Both the position numbers and the translations under genes were made by a program. From Bacteroidaceae bacterium (lineage in GTDB: Bacteria; Bacteroidota; Bacteroidia; Bacteroidales; Bacteroidaceae), in NCBI GenBank assembly GCA_024398665.1, contig JAKSIS010000019.1, forward strand, positions 1 to 39,029: a DNA stretch of 39,029 nt, read 5' to 3'. Shown piece by piece: positions 33,759 to 39,029 of this stretch (its first letter is position 1; every line of letters begins with the position of its first letter). Below the pieces are notes generated by a model. The model was given only the letters and a program-made list of their open reading frames with translations, was not told where the DNA came from and ran no database searches.

Positions 33759-35987
33759 ATGAAGAAAACAGCATTTCTGGCACTGGCTGTCATGGTATCG
33801 GCATTGTCTTATGCCGGCACCCCGCAGTCCAGACTTACAGCCAACGACAAAAAGATCAATGCGATAATCGCAAAGATGACACTTGAGGAAAAGGTGCAGA
33901 TGCTCCACAGCAAGACCATAATGTCTTCTGAGGGCGTCCCGTCGCAGGGTATTCAGGAGATAAGGTATGCCGACGGTCCGTTCGGCATACGTGATGAGGT
34001 TGGAGACGGTTTCCGCCCCATGAACTGGACAACTGATTCGGCCACCTATTTCCCTACCGGTTCGGCACTTGCCGCAACCTGGTCGCCCGAACTGGCATAC
34101 CGCTACGGTCATGGCATGGGCGTGGAGGGCCGCAAACGCGGCAAGGATGTCATACTGGGTCCGGCAATCAACATACAGCGCCTGCCTGTCGGAGGCCGCA
34201 CGTATGAGTATCTGTCTGAAGATCCGTTCCTTGCGGCTGCACTGGCTGTTGAATACACAAAGGGGTCTCAGGATGCCGGAACTGCAGTCTGCGTGAAGCA
34301 TTTCGCACTGAACAACCAGGAAACGAACCGCGGCAGCGTGAATGTGATTGCCGATGAACGCACCATGCGTGAACTCTACCTGAAGCCTTTTGAGGCCGCT
34401 GTCACGAAGGGCGGCGCAATGGTGGTTATGCCGGCTTACAATAAGGTGAACGGCTACTACTGCTCGGAGAACAACCATCTGCTGAATGAGATTCTGCGTG
34501 GTGACTGGGGATTCAAGGGATTCACCGTATCGGACTGGGGCGGAACGCACAGCACCGTAGGCGCAGCAATGGGCGGACTGAATGTGCAGATGACCGGCGA
34601 CAACTATTTCGGCAAGGCCCTGATTGATTCGGTCAATGCCGGAATTGTACCGATGAGCGTCATTGACAGCAAGGTTCGCGAACTGCTTCGCGTGCGTTTC
34701 GCAATTAAAGCCGTTCCTGCCGATGTCGCCAACCAGAGCACTGCCAGCCAGCCTGAAAGCCGCCGGACAGCGTATGACGTTGCCACAAAGTCAGTTGTCC
34801 TGCTCAAGAATGAAGGCGGCGTGCTGCCCATAAAGCCAAGTGTGAAGAAGATCGCTGTCATCGGACACAATGCCGTTGCACTGACTGCACGCGGCGGCGT
34901 GGGCGCCGGTGTCAAGGCTCCTTATGAAATCACTCCGCTGCAGGGTATTCAGAACCGTGCCGGCAATGTCACTGTAACCTATGCTGAGGGCTATACTCTG
35001 CCCCAGACCGGCGGTTGGGGACGCCAGCAGGCTGCCGCTCCGTCAATGGACCTGGATCTTATGGTCCAGGCAATAAAGGCTGCAAGTGAGGCCGATATGG
35101 TCATATACGTATGCGGAACCAGCAAGAGCATTGAAACTGAAGGAAGTGACCGCAGCGACATAAAGCTGCCGCTTGGTCAGGAGGAACTGATTGCTGCCAT
35201 ATCGGCAGTGAATCCGAACATCGCGACGGTGATAATAAGCGGCGGTCCGTGTGATTTGCAGAAACTGGACAAGTATTCACCCGCTATCGTTCAGGGCTGG
35301 TGGAACGGTCTTGAAGGCGGAAACGCACTGGCTGACATACTGTTCGGCAAGATTGCACCGTCAGGAAAGCTGCCGTTCACCTTCCCCATCAGACTTGAGG
35401 ATTCACCTGCATACGCCATGGGCAATTTCCCGCAGCGTTCGACCGCATCGGCCGGTAACGGTGACCTGTTCACAAACATGTACCGTCAGGACCTGGGCGG
35501 CAACCGCAACGCCGCACGCACCAATACCGTTCCCGATGCCGAATACAGTGAAAAGCTGCTTGTAGGCTACCGCTGGTTCGACACCAAGGAGAAACCTGTC
35601 ATGTACGCATTCGGTCACGGTCTGTCATATGTTGACTTCAACTACGGTACGGCAAAGGCGAACAAGTCCAGCTACAAGGCAAAGGATGTCATCAAGGTCA
35701 CTTTCAATCTGACCAATGAAGGTACAATGGAGGCCGATGAAGTGGCCCAGCTGTATGTCCATTACACTGACTCGAAGATTGAACGTCCCTATAAGGAACT
35801 GAAAGCCTTCAAGCGCGTTACAGTTGGTGCAGGCCAGACCGCTCAGGTTACTCTTGAGGTTCCTGTCATGGAACTCCGTTATTGGGACGAGTCTGTAAAC
35901 GGCTGGGTTCTTGAGGGAGGCAGCATTGAACTGATGATTGGCTCTGCATCGGATGATATCCGTCAGAGTGTCACAGTGAACATTTGA
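33759..35987 (+). CDS. GH3 beta-glucosidase-type glycoside hydrolase
   Basis: 742 residues. A signal peptide (KKTAFLALAVMVSALSYA) predicts periplasmic export. The GH3 N-terminal barrel has YADGPFGIR, GPAINIQRLPVGGRTYEYLSEDP, KHFALNNQETNR and nucleophile D259 in FTVSDWGG. The C-terminal alpha/beta sandwich has VVLLKNEGGVLPI and the stretch CGTSKSIETEGSDRSDIKLP, which supplies the usual acid/base glutamate. An FnIII-like domain (VTFNLTNEGTMEADEVAQLYVHY) closes the protein, and PA14 is absent. It is likely an exo-acting beta-glucosidase or beta-xylosidase that finishes oligosaccharides released by the GH9 lipoprotein, with which it is surely co-transcribed. No SusC/SusD pair is in the window. 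Confidence 0.93.
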   Translation: MKKTAFLALAVMVSALSYAGTPQSRLTANDKKINAIIAKMTLEEKVQMLHSKTIMSSEGVPSQGIQEIRYADGPFGIRDEVGDGFRPMNWTTDSATYFPTGSALAATWSPELAYRYGHGMGVEGRKRGKDVILGPAINIQRLPVGGRTYEYLSEDPFLAAALAVEYTKGSQDAGTAVCVKHFALNNQETNRGSVNVIADERTMRELYLKPFEAAVTKGGAMVVMPAYNKVNGYYCSENNHLLNEILRGDWGFKGFTVSDWGGTHSTVGAAMGGLNVQMTGDNYFGKALIDSVNAGIVPMSVIDSKVRELLRVRFAIKAVPADVANQSTASQPESRRTAYDVATKSVVLLKNEGGVLPIKPSVKKIAVIGHNAVALTARGGVGAGVKAPYEITPLQGIQNRAGNVTVTYAEGYTLPQTGGWGRQQAAAPSMDLDLMVQAIKAASEADMVIYVCGTSKSIETEGSDRSDIKLPLGQEELIAAISAVNPNIATVIISGGPCDLQKLDKYSPAIVQGWWNGLEGGNALADILFGKIAPSGKLPFTFPIRLEDSPAYAMGNFPQRSTASAGNGDLFTNMYRQDLGGNRNAARTNTVPDAEYSEKLLVGYRWFDTKEKPVMYAFGHGLSYVDFNYGTAKANKSSYKAKDVIKVTFNLTNEGTMEADEVAQLYVHYTDSKIERPYKELKAFKRVTVGAGQTAQVTLEVPVMELRYWDESVNGWVLEGGSIELMIGSASDDIRQSVTVNI

Positions 35988-36021
35988 TGGCAGCAAATTT
36001 TGCCGAAAAGTGAAAAAAGTC

Positions 36022-36066
36022 GGTGCAAAGTGTGCTATTGTCAGAAATAACCACTATCTTTGCACC
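36022..36066 (+). promoter_or_regulatory. tRNA-Arg promoter with nine-base inverted repeat
   Basis: The -7 box TATCTTTG (36055-36062) is followed by CACCG, and the tRNA begins 16 bases after the box. GGTGCAAAG (36022-36030) is the exact inverse of CTTTGCACC (36058-36066), so the -7 region is mirrored 36 bases upstream. The only TTG nearby is 14 bases from the -7 box, which is short for a -33 element. Confidence 0.55.
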
Positions 36067-36078
36067 GCTTTTAAGGAT

Positions 36079-36155
36079 GGTTCCGTAGCTTAACTGAATA
36101 GAGCATCTGACTACGGATCAGAAGGTTCCGGGTTTGAATCCCGGCGGAATCACCA
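36079..36155 (+). tRNA. tRNA-Arg(ACG)
   Basis: 77 bases with the CCA encoded. The acceptor stem GGTTCCG pairs with CGGAATC (one G-T). The D arm is GCTT...GAGC, and the anticodon stem TCTGA/TCAGA holds the loop CTACGGA with anticodon ACG, read as ICG after deamination. The T arm CCGGG-TTTGAAT-CCCGG is perfect. It reads CGU/CGC/CGA arginine codons. Its 3' end is a classic integration target, and a tyrosine recombinase end lies at the right edge. Confidence 0.97.
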
Positions 36156-36189
36156 AAAACCCCGCTAGAATATACTCTGGCGGGGTTTT
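36156..36189. terminator. Terminator of tRNA-Arg
   Basis: AAAACCCCGC (36156-36165) and GCGGGGTTTT (36180-36189) form a perfect ten-base stem around a 14-base loop, directly after the encoded CCA. The T-run completes it, and it works in both directions. Confidence 0.9.
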
Positions 36190-36480
36190 AATTTCCAAAG
36201 CCCGAAAAAGGTACCTGTTTGGGCTCAGTGGAAATATAGTAGGTGCGTAAAACTTTTTGGACGCGCTTTCGTGGCTTTCGCCAAAGTGGGATGCAAACAT
36301 ATGGTTTCTGCTTCGTGTAGGGCATATCATTGCCGCTGACCCCTTTATTCCAGCGGTGTCGGTGGCAATCATCCTGGTTAGAACGCTCTGAGAGCAGGTT
36401 CACGCCACCCAGCTTGGCGAAAAGATTCTGTTGGATCTGGAAACTGATCTGTATAGGAAATTAATTCTATCTGTCCAATC
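36190..36480. other. Non-coding stretch after tRNA-Arg
   Basis: I find no gene here. Short minus-strand frames (for example one containing NDMPYTKQKPYVCIPLWRKP, about 36240-36340) have plausible codons in part but match nothing I know. A direct copy of the tRNA 3' end, as expected for an attachment site, was not found in the rest of the window. Confidence 0.5.
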
Positions 36481-36580
36481 AACAGTTCTACATTCATATA
36501 CGTGTGATATACGTGATATCCGTGTGCTTGAACAGTTCTACATTCATATACGTGTGATATTCGTGATATCCGTGTGCTTG
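36481..36580 (+). repeat. 50-bp tandem duplication beside module A
   Basis: Two adjacent 50-base units, 36481-36530 and 36531-36580, differ at one base (A at 36511, T at 36561). Each begins AACAGTTCTACATTCATATA and ends CCGTGTGCTTG, and contains the nested repeat CGTGTGATAT/CGTGATATC. The second unit runs directly into the palindromic module at 36579. Confidence 0.95.
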
Positions 36581-36714
36581 CCAATAATGCATCTGGAAGC
36601 CTTAAAACGGCATTTGTTTGCATTATTGGCATGCAATTTGCCGTTTTCAGCCGATTTGCTTGCCAATACTGCACATAATCGAGCCTACAGGCAATATGGC
36701 TGCAATATTGGCAA
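36579..36714 (+). repeat. Palindromic module A (136 bp)
   Basis: First palindrome: perfect 12-base arms TGCCAATAATGC / GCATTATTGGCA (36579-36590, 36620-36631). Second palindrome: 14-base arms TTGCCAATACTGCA / TGCAATATTGGCAA (36660-36673, 36701-36714) with one mismatch. The gap between them is 28 bases. A further nine-base pair AAAACGGCA / TGCCGTTTT (36604-36612, 36639-36647) offers an alternative fold. The whole module recurs inverted at 38709-38844. Confidence 0.9.
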
Positions 36715-36770
36715 CTATTTCTTCCTCCCCAGCCTATTTTTACACTGAGCCCAGACATGGCACACCTTGA

Positions 36771-37145
36771 CAGTTGCAGCAGCTTGATGTTCACCGGCGG
36801 GCACTTGCAGCATGGAGAACCATTTCTTCTGAAGAGCAGCGCCAATGGAATGTCTATGCTCTGGATGTTCCGTCTCACAGACCGCCGTATGACAATGATA
36901 ATCACATCACCGGACACAACCTGTTCGTCAGCGCATACAGCAGGCTGAAACGTTCTTCGGATGCAAAAACAGCATGGACAGATGTGATTCGGACGGAAAA
37001 GATGGAAACTGATTCTTTTCCAGCTTACCATAGGAAATATGTTTCAAGACATGGGGATAGTTTGCTTTGGATTTTCTACATTCGCGCAGTTAAATTGCAA
37101 TTTACCGGTGCTAATATACCAAATCCAAGGCAAACCGGAAAGTAG
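36771..37145 (+). pseudogene. N-terminally truncated fragment of a hypothetical protein
   Basis: The frame opens right after a TGA at 36768-36770 and has no ATG start (first possible start TTG at 36774). It reads RRALAAWRTISSEEQRQWNVYALDVPSHRPPYDNDNHITGHNLFVSAYSRL, a pattern I know from uncharacterised Bacteroidales proteins (W..LS.EEQ..WN.YA, ISG.NLFVSAYH). After SAY the sequence no longer looks like that family. The beginning is missing and module A lies 56 bases upstream, so this is probably a relic. The family function is unknown. Confidence 0.5.
37060..37135. terminator. Inverted repeat downstream of the ATPase gene
   Basis: GTTTGCTTTGGATTT (37060-37074) and AAATCCAAGGCAAAC (37121-37135) pair over 15 bases with one G-T. 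The palindrome AAATTGCAATTT (37092-37103) sits between them. The structure begins 12 bases after the ATPase stop on the minus strand. It may end that transcript, though it has no clear T-run. Confidence 0.4.
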
Positions 37146-37146
37146 A

Positions 37147-38457
37147 TTATGAATTCAAAAGCTCATCAATCCCCTTCAACAGGAACTCCTCTATACCGAC
37201 ATACATGATGCCCGATTCGTCTGTCCAAGGAATGATGTCATCCTTGACCACCACAATCTTCTGGAACGAGTCATCCACACGCATCAAAGAATTAATCTCC
37301 TGCTCGCGCTTCTCTTTGCTGTCCACATTCAGAGCCGACTGGATATAAATTCGTTTGAAACCTTTGTTCACGATGAAATCAATCTCAAGTTGCGAGTGGA
37401 TGGTTTTGCCATCCCCTGTCTTCCAATGGTAAGGCACCACACCCACATCCACACGGAACCCTCGCGCTACCAGCTCATTATACAGCACATTTTCCATGAT
37501 GTGATTCTCTTCCTGCTGACGGAAATTCAGTCGCGCATTTCTCAGCCCTACATCCGAATAATAGTATTTCAGCGGAGTGCTGATATACGACCGCCCCTTG
37601 ACGTCATACCTCTGCGACTTACAGAGCAGATATGAGTCAACAAAATAGCCAAGATACAGGTCTACCGTATCGCTCTTGATCTTCAGTTTCTGTTCCGTAA
37701 GGAAAGTATTTGCCAACCGGCTTGGATTGGTCAGCGACCCCACAGCCGAAGCCGTAATGTCCAGCAGCGTCTCCAGCACACCCGTGTCAGCCTTTACTTT
37801 ATTGCGCTCAATCACATCGCGGATATAAGTCAGTTGGAAAAGATCCTGCAGATAACGCGCTTTCTCTTCGTGCGACGAGAGCTGCATCGCATACGGCATA
37901 CCGCCATAGTGCCAGAAGTCTCTCCATGCATATCGTTTCTCACCCTCGTATGCAGCATAGAACTCGTTGAATGTAAGTGGACAAACATGTATCTCATCGC
38001 CACGGTCACGAAACTCCGTCACTATGTCCTTCGACAACATCTTTGAGTTCGAGCCCGTAACATACACATCCACATTCGGCAACTTCATCAGTCCCAGCAG
38101 CACATCTACAAAACCAATCAACTCTCCCGATTCAGCTGGCAGATAAGGATTTGGGATGCTTTCCACCTTCTGGATTTCATCCAGTAGCACATAGTACTTT
38201 CTGCGCTTGTTCTTGACTAGTTCACGGATGTATGCGTCCAGTTCCAGCGGATTGCGATATTTCGCATTGGCTGCTTCGTCCAGAGCCAAAATGATGATAT
38301 CTGTAGATTTGACACCTTCCTTCAGAAGATGTTCCACAAATAGTGTATTCAGCAAAAAAGACTTACCACAACGTCTCAAACCGGTAACCACCTTAATCTT
38401 TCCGTTCCATTTCTTTGCAGTAAGCTGCTTCAAATATCTGTCGCGGTTGATAATCAT
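37147..38457 (-). CDS. AAA-family ATPase with C-terminal DUF4143 domain
   Basis: 436 residues from the ATG at 38457 (MIINRDRYLKQLTAKKWNGKIKVVTGLRRCGKSFLLNTLF). The frame extends to 38511, but the added residues look non-coding. An AAA_14-type ATPase has Walker A GLRRCGKS, Walker B YYVLLDEIQ and sensor VYVTGSNSKML. The C-terminal DUF4143 part has LEIDFIVNKGFKRIYIQSAL, similar to a PD-(D/E)xK nuclease core (E/D...D...Q-x-A). Such genes are frequent multi-copy accessory genes in Bacteroidota with no settled function; nuclease-type defence or mobile-element roles are possible. Base use is more A/T-rich than the housekeeping genes. It stands alone between two inverted palindromic modules. Confidence 0.88.
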   Translation of the reverse strand: MIINRDRYLKQLTAKKWNGKIKVVTGLRRCGKSFLLNTLFVEHLLKEGVKSTDIIILALDEAANAKYRNPLELDAYIRELVKNKRRKYYVLLDEIQKVESIPNPYLPAESGELIGFVDVLLGLMKLPNVDVYVTGSNSKMLSKDIVTEFRDRGDEIHVCPLTFNEFYAAYEGEKRYAWRDFWHYGGMPYAMQLSSHEEKARYLQDLFQLTYIRDVIERNKVKADTGVLETLLDITASAVGSLTNPSRLANTFLTEQKLKIKSDTVDLYLGYFVDSYLLCKSQRYDVKGRSYISTPLKYYYSDVGLRNARLNFRQQEENHIMENVLYNELVARGFRVDVGVVPYHWKTGDGKTIHSQLEIDFIVNKGFKRIYIQSALNVDSKEKREQEINSLMRVDDSFQKIVVVKDDIIPWTDESGIMYVGIEEFLLKGIDELLNS

Positions 38458-38569
38458 GCAGGGGATATTTAGATATAAATATACAATAATTTCCGCTTGC
38501 AAAGGTGGCAATTATTTCTCAAACAACAATCAACCAAGGGACATAAATGCATTTATTTGTGGGAAGAAC

Positions 38570-38700
38570 GCGTTTCTTACCCCTTTCCACAGAGCAGCAG
38601 GTGTTCAAGCTGACGCGCCATATCCATGTCTTGATGCTGCTCTCACCGCGGAAGCGTGGGTAACTTTTCCACAGATTGATCAATTCCAAGAGACATACAT
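38570..38700 (-). pseudogene. Fragment of an ECF RNA polymerase sigma factor
   Basis: The minus strand reads LLELINLWKSYPRFRGESSIKTWIWRVSLNTCCSVERGKKR. This is the region 2.3-2.4 pattern of Bacteroidota ECF sigma-70 factors (LWKS.P.FRGES...TWI.R.ALNT..S..RK.KR). The upstream part of region 2 and all of region 4 (the -35-binding domain) are missing. The frame continues to a stop at 38519 without sigma-like sequence. The similarity begins at about 38700, right at the inner border of palindromic module B (38704), so the module or a deletion cut the gene. It cannot make a working sigma factor. Confidence 0.75.
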
Positions 38701-38703
38701 TTC

Positions 38704-38844
38704 TTTGCTTGCCAATACTGCAACCAAAATGTCCGTAGGGCCAATCTTGTGCAATATTGGCAAGCAAATAGCCTGAAACGGGCAAAATCGTTGCCAATAC
38801 TTCAGCGAAATGTGTTTTTGAGCCTTCTGGCTGCAGTATTGGCA
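38704..38844 (-). repeat. Palindromic module B (inverted copy of module A)
   Basis: Outer palindrome: 14-base arms TGCCAATACTTCAG / CTGCAGTATTGGCA (38792-38805, 38831-38844) with one mismatch. Inner palindrome: 19-base arms TTTGCTTGCCAATACTGCA / TGCAATATTGGCAAGCAAA (38704-38722, 38750-38768) with one mismatch. Read on the minus strand from 38844 to 38709, it aligns to module A over 136 bases without gaps. By hand I count 102 identical positions, and the palindrome sizes (53, 28, 55) are the same. Confidence 0.9.
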
Positions 38845-38847
38845 CAA

Positions 38848-38909
38848 CAGCAGGAACATGGTTCTTATACGGCCCTAACAGCAGGAACATGGTTCTTATA
38901 CGACCCTAA
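38848..38909. repeat. 31-bp tandem duplication beside module B
   Basis: Two adjacent 31-base units, 38848-38878 and 38879-38909, differ at one base (GGCCC versus GACCC). Each begins CAGCAGGAACATGGTTCTTA. They abut the outer end of module B, as the 50-bp pair abuts module A. The two duplicated sequences are not related to each other. Confidence 0.95.
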
Positions 38910-38937
38910 AAATATCAGAAGTACTGTATCCTGACAA

Positions 38938-39029
38938 TCAATCGTCATCAAAAGTAATGTAACGTTCGAAAGTGTTAGTTGACTTGTGGCCTGAGCATTT
39001 CCTTACTTCTGCTTCTGTTGGGCATCTCA
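38938..39029 (-). CDS. C-terminal end of a tyrosine recombinase/integrase (partial)
   Basis: Only the last 29 codons are in the window; the rest lies beyond the right edge. They read EVRKCSGHKSTNTFERYITFDDD before the stop. SGHKS...TFERY carries the conserved GH (box II histidine region) and the active-site tyrosine close to the C-terminus, as in phage-type integrases and Bacteroidota mobile-element recombinases. It is probably the integrase of an element at this locus. Whether it belongs to the tRNA-Arg-linked region to its left or to sequence on its right cannot be decided here. Confidence 0.75.
   Translation of the reverse strand, partial: RCPTEAEVRKCSGHKSTNTFERYITFDDD

Noticed and set aside
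36022-36066. A divergent promoter from the mirrored CTTTGCACC pointing into the GH3 3' end
   Set aside because: The mirrored copy reads ACACTTTG, lacking the T of the TAnnTTTG consensus, and there is no gene to serve. It is kept only as an inverted repeat.
36079-36155. A second copy of the tRNA 3' end as an attachment site within the window
   Set aside because: I scanned 36156-39029 for the last 20 bases of the tRNA and saw no copy. If one exists it is outside the window.
36481-36580. Two-unit repeat as a short CRISPR array
   Set aside because: The 50-bp units are directly adjacent, with no unique spacer, only two copies and no cas genes nearby.
36431-36748. 105-codon open frame on the plus strand
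   Set aside because: It runs through both 50-bp units and module A, so the apparent protein is only translated repeat.
36378-37031. 217-codon open frame on the minus strand
   Set aside because: It crosses the tandem repeat and palindromic module and lies opposite the better coding-like fragment at 36771-37145. The peptide has no recognisable domain.
38519-38890. A complete 123-residue protein
   Set aside because: Its first half is translated tandem repeat and module B. Only the sigma-like middle (38570-38700) looks derived from a real gene.

Overview
The window looks like a chromosomal segment from a member of the order Bacteroidales (Bacteroidota). The evidence is the complete Bat aerotolerance operon (moxR-DUF58-batABCDE), the rpmB-rpmG-DUF4295-ftsY gene order, -7 promoter boxes of the TAnnTTTG type, weak Shine-Dalgarno sequences, a CotH-family secreted protein with a type IX secretion-like C-terminus, and a patatin-barrel/GH9/GH3 secreted-enzyme cluster. 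The genus cannot be fixed from sequence reading alone.

Layout. 1-193: left edge with coding-like debris only. 194-4285 (minus): a secreted CotH-like protein, a two-ACT-domain protein and phenylacetate-CoA ligase (paaK). 4367-10076 (plus): tsaD, then ribosomal proteins L28 and L33 with a 48-residue DUF4295 protein, then a translationally coupled unit ftsY-rimO-HU-(HU/TM/LysM fusion). 10200-19309 (plus): the Bat operon, in which overlapping starts and stops link an AAA+ MoxR ATPase, a DUF58 protein, two membrane-anchored von Willebrand A proteins and TPR proteins, ending with a PAP2 phosphatase. 19361-19618: a small DNA-binding protein. 19759-23639 (minus): a TPR protein and gyrA. 23884-28555 (plus): the chaperones clpC and htpG. 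28808-35987 (plus): a patatin/outer-membrane-barrel protein and two glycoside hydrolases (GH9 lipoprotein and GH3 beta-glucosidase type), probably working together on a beta-glucan-like substrate in the envelope. 36079-36155: tRNA-Arg(ACG).

Right of the tRNA (36190-39029) the character changes to an AT-richer, repeat-rich, partly decayed accessory region. It holds one intact AAA/DUF4143 ATPase gene, two gene relics (one an ECF sigma factor fragment), and the C-terminal end of a tyrosine recombinase running off the right edge.

The most unusual signal is in this last part. A 136-bp module built of two successive palindromes (four TGCCAATAnTGC-type arms plus their complements) occurs at 36579-36714. 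It recurs in inverted orientation at 38709-38844 with identical internal spacing and about 75% identity by hand count. The two copies enclose the ATPase gene. Each copy has a different two-unit tandem duplication abutting its outer end, and each has an N-terminally truncated gene fragment on its inner side. A second candidate is the patatin promoter, which lies exactly between two perfect 12-bp inverted repeats.
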